Positions 1 through 5,348 of a DNA stretch of 6,505 nt are shown here, one piece after another (the first letter of the stretch is position 1; every line of letters starts with the position of its first letter). The stretch spans positions 1-6,505 of the forward strand of contig CADBTX010000314.1 in NCBI GenBank assembly GCA_902797705.1, given 5' to 3'. The stretch comes from an uncultured Lachnospiraceae bacterium (lineage in GTDB: Bacteria > Bacillota > Clostridia > Lachnospirales > Lachnospiraceae). The position numbers were made by a program, and so were the translations under genes. The notes under the pieces were generated by a model. The model was not told where the DNA came from. It ran no database searches and saw nothing but the letters and a program-made list of their open reading frames with translations.

Positions 1-1229
1 CTTATGGAATCCATGGTTATCATCCAGGAGCTGCCTCTGTTATTCCCCCAGTATTCGTCAAAGAGCAGGTACCAGTTTGTGGAACTGAAGCGTTCCGGCA
101 GCAGATGCTTCGTATTGAGATAGATATAGATGATGACCCCAACGATGGTAAGTCCGGCAAGGATCAGCACCACGCTCCTTATGATGGTAAGCTCCGCGAT
201 ATTGACCTTTCCCTCTTTATCAAATTTTGAGAAGACAAAATATACTGCTCCGAGGACCGCAATGGCGATCCACATCAGGGGATTCTGGGAACCGAAGATC
301 ATAAGCTCTCCCAGGGGCACCGCCTTATCCGGGAAGGCCATCTGAAGGAAGCCTATGACTCTCCATGACAGGAGCATTATGAGTATGATCTCAAGAAAAC
401 GCTTCATATAACGGTTCTCCCTGAAGGAGAAGCAGAACAAGGTAAGGAGAGTCGCTGCAAGGGCAAAGAAAGCGCTGTCAGAGTCCTGTGTGATCGCCGT
501 CATGAATCCGATCACCATATACGCAAAGGAAACCCTTCTTACCCAGAGTTTTTCAGCCTGCCAGTACATAAAGAGACCTATGGGGAAGAAAAGCATAACA
601 TAGCTCGAATACCATGTGGACTGGCCCAGGGTGGACAGGAACTGAGGCACATAATTCTCACTGAGGCCGTCGTACATATTAAGGGGATCCACATGGAAAC
701 GGTTCAGCACCCCAAGGAGATTTACCAGGGTAGAGGCCGCGAGATACAGTCCCATCATGATATCGTCCCAGCGCCAGAAACGGGATACGAAGAAATACAG
801 GGCACAAAAGGCAAACTGCGCGATCATACCCATGTACCAGCCATTATAACCCCAGATGATGTAATCCTTATAAGGGGAGATAATGGTGGAAAAAAGACAG
901 GCCACAAGATAGAAAAGCACGAACTTATCCGTCAACGTCACCTTCTCTTTCCAGAACGCAAGGATCTGCTTTGATCTTGCAAGATCCACCTGATACCAGA
1001 TAAAGACGATAAGCAGCATTACCAGAAAGGTCGGGATCTTAAATAAGGGACCTTCGATATAATAAGTCACCGTCCGGAAGAAATGCCACTTGGCGTCTCC
1101 CATGTTATAGTATGCGTCCTCATAATACAGAGGATAGATCACAAAAATGAGAAAAAGGTAGATCCCAAGGATCTCCTTCAGAAATCTAAGGGATAGAAAT
1201 TCCTGAACTGTTTCTTTTGCCTTTGCCAT
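1..1229 (-). CDS. O-antigen ligase/polymerase-like polytopic membrane protein (3' end outside window)
   Basis: This open frame of 409 codons starts at an ATG at 1229-1227 and runs off the left edge without a stop, so the C-terminus is missing. GGAGAG at 1242-1237 lies 7 bases before the ATG and fixes the start. The protein is strongly hydrophobic, with about ten likely membrane segments (roughly residues 20-36, 63-80, 103-118, 129-149, 157-176, 205-224, 233-248, 250-268, 277-297, 318-336, 350-370). After them comes an extracytoplasmic stretch containing DEYWGNNRGSSW (391-402). A G.xRG..W motif after a long hydrophobic region is typical of the Wzy/WaaL O-antigen ligase family, whose members join or polymerise lipid-linked glycans on the outer face of the membrane. 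The motif LSTLGQSTWYSSY (198-210) also fits Gram-positive members of this group. A terminator separates the gene from the flagellar operon, so a link to motility is not shown. The family call is by eye. Another multi-pass membrane protein is possible, and the substrate is unknown. Confidence 0.72.
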   Translation of the reverse strand, partial: MAKAKETVQEFLSLRFLKEILGIYLFLIFVIYPLYYEDAYYNMGDAKWHFFRTVTYYIEGPLFKIPTFLVMLLIVFIWYQVDLARSKQILAFWKEKVTLTDKFVLFYLVACLFSTIISPYKDYIIWGYNGWYMGMIAQFAFCALYFFVSRFWRWDDIMMGLYLAASTLVNLLGVLNRFHVDPLNMYDGLSENYVPQFLSTLGQSTWYSSYVMLFFPIGLFMYWQAEKLWVRRVSFAYMVIGFMTAITQDSDSAFFALAATLLTLFCFSFRENRYMKRFLEIILIMLLSWRVIGFLQMAFPDKAVPLGELMIFGSQNPLMWIAIAVLGAVYFVFSKFDKEGKVNIAELTIIRSVVLILAGLTIVGVIIYIYLNTKHLLPERFSSTNWYLLFDEYWGNNRGSSWMITMDSI

Positions 1230-1236
1230 GATAAAA

Positions 1237-1290
1237 CTCTCCAATCCTATTTTCCACCCTCTCCTAAAGAGGGAAGCCTGTATCACAGGC
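1237..1290 (-). promoter_or_regulatory. Structured 5' leader of the O-antigen-ligase-like gene
   Basis: Two hairpins lie between the putative promoter and the start codon. The first, at 1276-1290, is GCCTGT-GAT-ACAGGC read on the minus strand, a perfect 6-bp stem with a 3-base loop. It would sit at the very 5' end of the transcript. The second, at 1257-1273, is CCCTCT-TTAGG-AGAGGG, a 6-bp stem with a GGA at the loop edge. The ribosome binding site GGAGAG (1242-1237) follows unpaired. No U-tract follows either hairpin, so they are not terminators. A 5' hairpin may stabilise the mRNA, and a GGA in a loop is also the form CsrA prefers. Both functions are inference. Confidence 0.4.
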
Positions 1291-1296
1291 CCGTTA

Positions 1297-1325
1297 AGTA
1301 TATCATATTTTAACGGATTCAAAAA
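1297..1325 (-). promoter_or_regulatory. Possible sigma-A promoter of the ligase-like gene
   Basis: On the minus strand TATACT (1302-1297) is a good -10 box, preceded by an AT-rich stretch. TTTTTG (1325-1320) lies 17 bases upstream but is a poor -35 box and is also the U-tract of the terminator. The position directly after the terminator makes a new promoter expected, since the next gene would otherwise lack one. The -10 box and its flanks also lie in an inverted repeat, CCGTTAA...TTAACGG (1291-1297 and 1310-1316), which could be an operator. This is a weak call. Confidence 0.35.
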
Positions 1326-1351
1326 GAAAGACCCGCCCGAAGCGGATCTTT
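1321..1351 (-). terminator. Rho-independent terminator of the flaG-fliD-fliS operon
   Basis: On the minus strand the arms AAAGATCCGC (1351-1342) and GCGGGTCTTT (1336-1327) form a continuous 10-bp stem with one G-T wobble and a 5-base TTCGG loop. A C and then five Ts (1325-1321) follow. It begins 13 bases after the chaperone gene's stop codon. It marks the end of the flagellar operon and isolates the membrane gene downstream. Confidence 0.9.
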
Positions 1352-1363
1352 CTGTCCTCATAT

Positions 1364-1849
1364 CTATTTTTTCTTATCCAGGAAGGCCGCATCCATCTGG
1401 CCCTTTGGTATCACATTATGCATCTGGTTCGCATACATATTGATCTTCTGCACTGCGTTCCTCTGGTCCTTTAGACTGCTTCTCTTATTCTTAAACGCCC
1501 TCTCGGCGGCCGCCTTATTCCGGTTCTGTTCCGCCTCTATCTTTACCGCTTTTCCGGTTATATCTGTTATCAGCTCCTGCATCAGGAGGATCTCGTCCCG
1601 ATACTTATCCTTATCGCCCTGCAGATCGCCCCGGACCCTGTCATACACCGACTCAAAGCCTTCATTCAGCTTATCCAGTCTCACAGCCAGTTCGCCGATC
1701 CTTTCCTGACTCTTCTGAAGCGCCTCCAGGTCCGGCTCCTCTGATCTTAAGATCTCCGCCTGTGAAGCGTCTTCCGCAGCCACTTCATCTAACAGCTCAT
1801 TTTTATCCTTCAGGCTGTCTATAAGGATCTTCACATAAGAATTCTTCAT
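1364..1849 (-). CDS. Putative flagellar export chaperone, FlgN/FliT-like
   Basis: The 161-residue protein is highly charged and almost wholly helical by inspection, with no signal peptide or membrane segment. Its layout resembles the FlgN fold: an N-terminal YVKILIDSLKDKNELLDEV helix, then a long coiled-coil hairpin with LEALQKSQERIGELAVRLDKL (41-61), a loop, and LLMQELITDITGKAVKIE (88-105) followed by an asparagine. The end is basic and carries NMYANQM (137-143). FlgN escorts FlgK/FlgL, and FliT escorts the cap protein FliD. The place directly after fliS is that of fliT in B. subtilis, so a FliT-like role for FliD is the best guess. The ATG lies three bases after the fliS stop and has no good Shine-Dalgarno site of its own, which suggests translation by coupling to fliS. 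A terminator follows at once. Similarity in this family is low, so I give no symbol. Confidence 0.65.
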   Translation of the reverse strand: MKNSYVKILIDSLKDKNELLDEVAAEDASQAEILRSEEPDLEALQKSQERIGELAVRLDKLNEGFESVYDRVRGDLQGDKDKYRDEILLMQELITDITGKAVKIEAEQNRNKAAAERAFKNKRSSLKDQRNAVQKINMYANQMHNVIPKGQMDAAFLDKKK

Positions 1850-1852
1850 CTC

Positions 1853-2251
1853 TTACGCCTGTCTAACTATACGTTCTTCCTGATGTGCGGTCTTCATAAC
1901 CTCTTTCCAGGTATCCCTCATGGTACGCATATGTCCTGCGCACTCCTCCAGTATTTCCTTATCCTTGGAGAGGTTTGCCTCTAAGAGCCGCCTCTTTACA
2001 TAGGAGTATACCGCATTGAAATCCTTTGAAACTTCGTACTTGTCATTCAGTGTTGACTGAAGCTCAAGTATTATCCTTTCCGCCTTTTTGATATTGGTGT
2101 TGGCCTTTGCTATATCCTTTTCGTCCACACCCATTATGGCGATGTTTATGAATTTGATGCATCCTTCATATAACATCAGGGTAAGCTCCGCAGGGGAAGC
2201 GGTCAATATTTTATTTCTGTTGTACTGGGCGTATGCATTTGCTGATAACAT
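1853..2251 (-). CDS. fliS: Flagellar export chaperone FliS
   Basis: FliS is the cytoplasmic chaperone that holds flagellin unfolded before export, and in B. subtilis it also helps FliW regulation by freeing flagellin. The 132-residue length fits the family. The N-terminus shows the family signature: NAYAQYNRNKILTASPAELT (5-24), then LMLYEGCIKFINIA (25-38). The body is four helices, with KKAERIILELQSTLN (55-69) and YSYVKRRLLEANLSKD (82-97) matching conserved helices. AGGAGG (2265-2260) lies 8 bases before the ATG and sets the start. The gene follows fliD by 43 bases and precedes the chaperone gene by 3 bases. The region before the start is rich in GGA motifs (see the separate entry). Confidence 0.97.
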   Translation of the reverse strand: MLSANAYAQYNRNKILTASPAELTLMLYEGCIKFINIAIMGVDEKDIAKANTNIKKAERIILELQSTLNDKYEVSKDFNAVYSYVKRRLLEANLSKDKEILEECAGHMRTMRDTWKEVMKTAHQEERIVRQA

Positions 2252-2292
2252 ATCCTTGTCCTCCTGGTTTTAAGTATTATCCTTTATCTTCC
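2250..2292 (-). promoter_or_regulatory. GGA-rich fliD-fliS gap with CsrA-like site between Shine-Dalgarno and start codon
   Basis: Reading the minus strand from the fliD stop to the fliS ATG there are five GGA triplets: CAGGAAG, AAGGATA, CAGGAGG, GAGGACA and AAGGATA. The last lies in GGACAAGGATAT (2261-2250), which matches 10 of 12 positions of the CsrA consensus RUACARGGAUGU. It sits between the AGGAGG ribosome site and the fliS ATG and overlaps the ATG, so a bound CsrA would block initiation. csrA is four genes upstream in this same window. Binding is inferred; the GGA triplets in the Shine-Dalgarno itself are expected by chance. Confidence 0.45.
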
Positions 2293-2294
2293 TG

Positions 2295-3914
2295 TCACTG
2301 ACCGAGCATGGATGCGAACGAACTGCTCTGGGAATTCAGTTTCGTCAGCGCTTTTTCCATTGCGGTAAACTTACTGTAGTAGCTGTCCTCCATATCCGTG
2401 ACCCTCTCTTCCTGTTTCTTGATATCGTTGGTGAGACGGTCATATTCAGTCTGAAGGATCTTATCATCATAAACCTTCATTGCGGAACGGGTTCCCTCTA
2501 TGAACCTCATTTCCTTATTCAGCTTATTATATACACCCTTAAAGAGTTGCGAGAAGAACTGGCTTACGGCCTCGGGATCGGAAGCGATCATCTTCTTCAG
2601 GGAATCATTATTGCTCTTCGTATTCTCGTCATCCGGATCACCGTCTATATGGTACAGCCCGTGCTCATTCTCTCCGGCTGTGAAGTAATCAAGGGTGTTT
2701 ATCCCAAAGGACGAAAGGCTGTAGGATTTTCCGTTATCCAGCTGTAAAGTCTGTGCGAAGCTCTCCTTGAAAAGATCTATGAGAGTTCCGAGATTGTCAT
2801 CCCTGCGGAGAAGGGAATCCTTTATGGTCTTTTCCCACTTCTCCACCTCTTCATCGGACATTGCTTCCTTCTCTTCCTCCGAAAGCACATCGTAGTCCTT
2901 GTTGGCCTTGGCGTTATAATAGGTATCCATCTTCTTTATGAGTTCATTGTAGGACTTGAAGAAATCCTTTATGGAATCATAGATGGTATCCACATCAACG
3001 CTGGTGGTTATGGTGGAAGCCTTGAATCCGGTTAAGGAAGAGGGATCCCTGTCGGATACACCCTGAACGGTGATATTCAGTCCGTTGATATTAAAGGTGT
3101 TGGAGGATGATTCAAACTCCGCTCCGTTAAGGACTATCTTTGCATTCTGGCCCTTGATCTTTACAGGGGGATTCTCGTCTCCGTCTACGCTCTTGTACTC
3201 GCCATCCTCAATCTTATAAGCGAGACCCAGCTTCTGTAAAACCTTCTTTCCGGAATCATCCGAGTCGGCGTAATTTATCTCAAAATTCGCATCGCCTCCG
3301 GACTTGGTGGACGAAATAAAGAACCTTCCGGTCTTCTCATCAAAATTGGCATTTAACCCGAGCTTCGAAAACTTGGATGCGATATCCGTCATACTGTCGT
3401 TTAAGTTGATGGCTATCTCTTTGGCCTCGGCCTCTCCGCCAATATTTACCTTGATCTTGATGCCTTCGCCTGCAAGAGCGGTATTTTCTTCGTTGGTGAA
3501 CTCCCCGGCCTTCATGAGCTCTGCGAAGGAGGTGGAACTCTTCACGGAAGCGTCGTTCTGATCCTTTATGGCGCCGCCTGTCAGATATCCGGAAGTAGCC
3601 ATCTGATGCACTTCCAGGGTCTGGGAACCAAGAACCGCAGTGCTGTCAGACGTAACACTTGCCACGTTGCTGTCGATTGTGGATTTCTTGGCGTTGTAAT
3701 TTCCCTCGAAGCGGAGATTGTCTATCTTACCGTTATAGAGGTTATACACCTCGGAGTTCATGCTCTTCCAGATCTCCTGCTTCCATCCGAGCTTGGTCTG
3801 GGTGTTCTTTAATTTTGTGGTCTTATAGCTGGCTGCTGAAACGAGAGCCTGCACTATGGTTTCTGTATCGAGTCCGGAAACCAGTCCGGTCATCCTAATA
3901 CGATCTGTAGCCAT
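2295..3914 (-). CDS. fliD: Flagellar filament cap protein FliD (HAP2)
   Basis: FliD is exported and forms the cap complex at the filament tip, where it inserts flagellin subunits. The 539-residue protein starts with the family signature RMTGLVSGLDTETIVQALVS (7-26), followed by the N-terminal helix KLGWKQEIWKSMNSEVYNLY (41-60) and the typical segment GSQTLEVHQMATS (96-108). The FliD_C part runs from about 255 to 525, with DVDTIYDSIKDFFKSYNELI (307-326) and a LLRRDDNL (368-375) segment. The C-terminal coiled coil at 485-525 ends in SSSFASMLGQ, as expected for the D0 end. The middle (about 115-250) is acidic and variable, and probably forms the exposed domains. GAGAGG (3927-3922) is 7 bases before the ATG. 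The gene starts 20 bases after flaG and belongs to its operon. It is slightly longer than B. subtilis FliD (about 500 residues). Confidence 0.97.
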   Translation of the reverse strand: MATDRIRMTGLVSGLDTETIVQALVSAASYKTTKLKNTQTKLGWKQEIWKSMNSEVYNLYNGKIDNLRFEGNYNAKKSTIDSNVASVTSDSTAVLGSQTLEVHQMATSGYLTGGAIKDQNDASVKSSTSFAELMKAGEFTNEENTALAGEGIKIKVNIGGEAEAKEIAINLNDSMTDIASKFSKLGLNANFDEKTGRFFISSTKSGGDANFEINYADSDDSGKKVLQKLGLAYKIEDGEYKSVDGDENPPVKIKGQNAKIVLNGAEFESSSNTFNINGLNITVQGVSDRDPSSLTGFKASTITTSVDVDTIYDSIKDFFKSYNELIKKMDTYYNAKANKDYDVLSEEEKEAMSDEEVEKWEKTIKDSLLRRDDNLGTLIDLFKESFAQTLQLDNGKSYSLSSFGINTLDYFTAGENEHGLYHIDGDPDDENTKSNNDSLKKMIASDPEAVSQFFSQLFKGVYNKLNKEMRFIEGTRSAMKVYDDKILQTEYDRLTNDIKKQEERVTDMEDSYYSKFTAMEKALTKLNSQSSSFASMLGQ

Positions 3915-3934
3915 ACCCTTACCTCTCTTTCACG

Positions 3935-4396
3935 TCAGCGTTTTTCGTCCACAAGGATACCTGCCATCTCCCATACCCTGGCAAGCATATCAAGGGTCTT
4001 CTCGGGAGGAAGTTCCTTTATCACTTCCTTGGTATCCTTATCAACTATCTTTATAGTCACTCTGTTTGTCTTGTCATGAATTCCGAATATCGCCTCAGAA
4101 TGAGAGATCATCTTCTTATTGATCTCCTCAACCGCCTTCTTTATCTCTTCACTGGCAGTCTTGCTGTTTCCGAGCGCTTCCTGTATGTTCTCCATGCTGT
4201 TGGGAGAAGCCGACTTGGACTCGTGGTCCTCTCTCTGATCCTCATTTGTCTCGGGAGCTTCATGCACGATCTTCTTTACGGAATCCGTTCCTTCAGCCGG
4301 TGTAACGGATACATTGCTCTGAGAAGGCTCAGGGGTGTTTGATCCATAGCCAGCCGTCTGTGAAATTGCGCTGCTGATGCTGTTTATTGAAGCCAT
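3935..4396 (-). CDS. flaG: FlaG family flagellar protein
   Basis: The 153-residue protein has two parts. Residues 1-95 are a polar, probably disordered region rich in Ser, Glu, Asn and Pro. Residues 100-153 are a clear FlaG domain, with the conserved FGIHDKTNRVTIKIVDKDTK (104-123) and then EVIKELPPEKTLDMLARVWE (124-143), ending GILVDEKR. FlaG proteins influence filament length in several bacteria; the mechanism is not settled. The start at 4396 is chosen because GGAGGT (4408-4403) lies 6 bases upstream. A longer in-frame ATG at 4450 falls at the expected transcription start of the sigma-28 promoter and lacks a ribosome site. It is the first gene of the flaG-fliD-fliS-chaperone operon. In B. 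subtilis the homologue (yvyC) follows hag; here it follows csrA directly. Confidence 0.93.
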   Translation of the reverse strand: MASINSISSAISQTAGYGSNTPEPSQSNVSVTPAEGTDSVKKIVHEAPETNEDQREDHESKSASPNSMENIQEALGNSKTASEEIKKAVEEINKKMISHSEAIFGIHDKTNRVTIKIVDKDTKEVIKELPPEKTLDMLARVWEMAGILVDEKR

Positions 4397-4402
4397 TTTG
4401 CT

Positions 4403-4431
4403 ACCTCCATGTGCGTCCACGTACTCATTCC
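4403..4431 (-). promoter_or_regulatory. Possible CsrA-binding leader of flaG
   Basis: The flaG leader, about 53 bases from the predicted start point, has three GGA triplets: at 4431-4429, 4418-4416, and within the ribosome binding site at 4408-4406. The last lies in GCACATGGAGGT (4414-4403), which matches 9 of 12 positions of RUACARGGAUGU and keeps the ACA-N-GGA core. The spacing of about 10 to 13 bases could suit one CsrA dimer touching two sites. csrA lies immediately upstream. This is inferred from motif and context only. Confidence 0.4.
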
Positions 4432-4455
4432 GGGCCCCACGACTTTTCATTTATA

Positions 4456-4483
4456 ATATCGGACATACATACAAAAAAACTTA
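4456..4483 (-). promoter_or_regulatory. Sigma-28 (SigD/FliA) type promoter for flaG-fliD-fliS
   Basis: On the minus strand the -10 element TCCGATAT (4463-4456) matches the sigma-28 consensus GCCGATAT at seven of eight positions. TAAGTTTT begins at 4483, 16 bases before the -10 when counted from TAAG, close to the TAAA-N15 arrangement. Transcription should begin near 4449, giving flaG a leader of about 53 bases. This class of promoter drives late flagellar genes after hook completion, which suits flaG, fliD and fliS. No Rho-independent terminator precedes it, so transcripts from the fliW promoter may also read through. Confidence 0.72.
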
Positions 4484-4488
4484 GGCTT

Positions 4489-4704
4489 TTAAAAAAGATT
4501 TTTTAATGCCTCCATATCCCCTGATTCCATTGCGTTCTTATTGGATTCCTGGATCTCAAGGAAGATCTCTTTCCTGTACACCGGAACCTCCTTCGGTGCG
4601 GCGATACCGACCTTTATCTGATCTCCCCGGATGTCCAGTATGGTAACTTCTATATTATTGTTTATCACAAGGGATTCACCCTTTTTTCTGGATAAGGTCA
4701 GCAT
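4489..4704 (-). CDS. csrA: Translational regulator CsrA
   Basis: CsrA is a small dimeric RNA-binding protein that binds GGA motifs in mRNA leaders and usually blocks ribosome access. The 71-residue protein is complete: MLTLSRKKGESLVINNNIEV (1-20), then GDQIKVGIAAPKEVPVYRKE (27-46) and a helical tail. The RNA-contacting Arg44 is present in VYRKEIF. Asn55 is also present (IQESNKN); this position is needed for FliW antagonism in B. subtilis CsrA, so the protein should be of the FliW-sensitive type. The start is set by AGGAGG (4719-4714), 9 bases upstream and lying inside the last fliW codons. The in-frame ATG at 4761 adds a non-homologous extension within fliW and is rejected. The gene begins one base after the fliW stop, so the pair is probably co-translated. 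Its last codons form part of an AT-only palindrome (4489-4506). Confidence 0.98.
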   Translation of the reverse strand: MLTLSRKKGESLVINNNIEVTILDIRGDQIKVGIAAPKEVPVYRKEIFLEIQESNKNAMESGDMEALKNLF

Positions 4705-4705
4705 C

Positions 4706-5167
4706 TTATTTTCCCTCCTTTGCGGCAGCAAGAATCTCATAGATAGGGAAATGAATGTCATTCTCGCCCTCGGTTAAGATCACCTGGGCACCCTTTCTGG
4801 TGGCAGCGTTAATGATGACAGGCGCCATAAGGTTTACCGTCATCTTTTCTATGGCTCCCTTCGGAACCGTTACCGTCACGAGGACAATGGTGTCATCAGG
4901 AGTAAGCTCTCCAAGATTGGAAAGAAGATCGTCCTCAACCATGGGATTATAATCGGGTTTTACAATATGAGGATCCATTACCGGCATGGCAAAGGCCGGC
5001 TCGTCAAGAGATAATAAAAAGCTTAAGGATGATCCGTCGCTCTTTTCCGAATCGTGAACAATGGCAAACTTATTCAGATCCGGAAATCCCACTATGCCTC
5101 CCGGGAATTCAATGATCTTCTCATCATCGATCACGATCTCTCCAAATAATCTGGTATTAACTTCCAT
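4706..5167 (-). CDS. fliW: Flagellar assembly factor FliW
   Basis: FliW binds flagellin and, when free, binds CsrA away from its RNA site and relieves translational repression. It thus couples filament export to synthesis. The 153-residue protein shows the family features: VNTRLFGEIVIDDEKIIEFP (3-22) and GGIVGFPDLNKFAIV (23-37) at the N-terminus, FLLSLDEPAFAMPVMDP (50-66), and KMTVNLMAPVIINAATRKGA (108-127) near the end. B. subtilis FliW is about 143 residues. The ATG at 5167-5165 is preceded at 5 bases by AGGAGG (5178-5173) within an A-rich stretch. A TTG at 5194 would extend the frame but has no support. An extended -10 promoter lies about 50 bases upstream. csrA follows after one base. Confidence 0.97.
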   Translation of the reverse strand: MEVNTRLFGEIVIDDEKIIEFPGGIVGFPDLNKFAIVHDSEKSDGSSLSFLLSLDEPAFAMPVMDPHIVKPDYNPMVEDDLLSNLGELTPDDTIVLVTVTVPKGAIEKMTVNLMAPVIINAATRKGAQVILTEGENDIHFPIYEILAAAKEGK

Positions 5168-5214
5168 TCTGTCCTCCTTTTTTTCAGCTCCCAATTCAGG
5201 GGCGATCTGGAATA

Positions 5215-5223
5215 ATTATATCA
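5215..5223 (-). promoter_or_regulatory. Extended -10 sigma-A promoter for fliW-csrA
   Basis: TGATATAAT on the minus strand (5223-5215) is a perfect TGNTATAAT extended -10 element. The best -35 candidates 16 to 18 bases upstream (around TGCAAA, beside the repeat) are poor, as is common when the extended -10 is perfect. Transcription would begin near 5208 and give a leader of about 40 bases to the fliW ATG. This means fliW-csrA can be expressed independently of flgL and of the sigma-28 genes. Confidence 0.7.
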
Positions 5224-5239
5224 AAGGGTTATGGCTTTT

Positions 5240-5268
5240 GCACCCCGCTAAAGCGGCATGCTGCATTA
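5240..5268. repeat. 29-bp direct repeat, copy 1
   Basis: This copy is identical over 29 bp to 5320-5348 and lies exactly 80 bp from it. The inner part is a hairpin, CCGC-TAAA-GCGG (5245-5256), with GCA (5240-5242) and TGC (5259-5261) able to extend it across a 2x2 internal loop. It lies just upstream of the fliW promoter, so its edge overlaps the region where a -35 box would be. No T-tract follows on either strand, so it is not a standard terminator. Confidence 0.92.
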
Positions 5269-5276
5269 AGCAAAGA

Positions 5277-5314
5277 GTGCCGCGCAATTAAATCGCTTCG
5301 CGATGGCGCGTCAC
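5277..5314. repeat. Central hairpin between the two 29-bp repeats
   Basis: The spacer between the repeats is itself palindromic. Outer arms GTGCCGCGC (5277-5285) and GCGCGTCAC (5306-5314) pair with a single C/T mismatch. An inner hairpin ATCGC-TTC-GCGAT (5292-5304) sits inside. With the flanking repeats it makes a row of three hairpins within about 110 bp. The GC-rich stems contrast with the AT-rich promoter beside them. Its role is unknown; it looks like the body of a repeated intergenic element. Confidence 0.75.
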
Positions 5315-5315
5315 G

Positions 5316-5348
5316 TGCAGCACCCCGCTAAAGCGGCATGCTGCATTA
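5316..5348. repeat. 29-bp direct repeat, copy 2, with extended hairpin
   Basis: The repeat proper is 5320-5348, identical to 5240-5268. Here the flanking bases lengthen the hairpin: TGCAGCA (5316-5322) pairs with TGCTGCA (5339-5345), and the inner CCGC-TAAA-GCGG stem (5325-5336) is separated by a short 2x2 internal loop. The last three bases of the repeat are the flgL stop codon. On the flgL transcript the hairpin starts immediately after the stop but is not followed by a U-tract. It could slow 3' exonucleases or act with Rho; neither is shown. Confidence 0.9.

Noticed and set aside
4397..4450. N-terminal extension of flaG from the ATG at 4450
   Set aside because: That ATG coincides with the predicted transcription start and has no ribosome binding site. 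The extension does not resemble FlaG, while 4396 has GGAGGT at 6 bases.
4473..4506. AT-only palindrome TTAAAAAAGATTTTTTAA at the csrA end plus a 7-T run as a terminator
   Set aside because: There is no GC-containing stem. The palindrome has only a 2-base centre, and the T-run lies in the spacer of the sigma-28 promoter. At best it is a weak pause site.
4705..4761. Longer csrA starting at 4761
   Set aside because: It would lie inside fliW, and CsrA proteins begin almost universally with MLxLSRK, which starts at 4704 behind AGGAGG.
5168..5194. fliW start at the TTG at 5194
   Set aside because: The extension would run through the AGGAGG ribosome site. FliW proteins start close to the FG.I.I motif, which fits the ATG at 5167.
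5240..5348. CRISPR array or phage attachment site
   Set aside because: There are only two repeat copies, the spacer is palindromic, and no cas or integrase gene is in view. The copies sit between two normally ordered flagellar genes.
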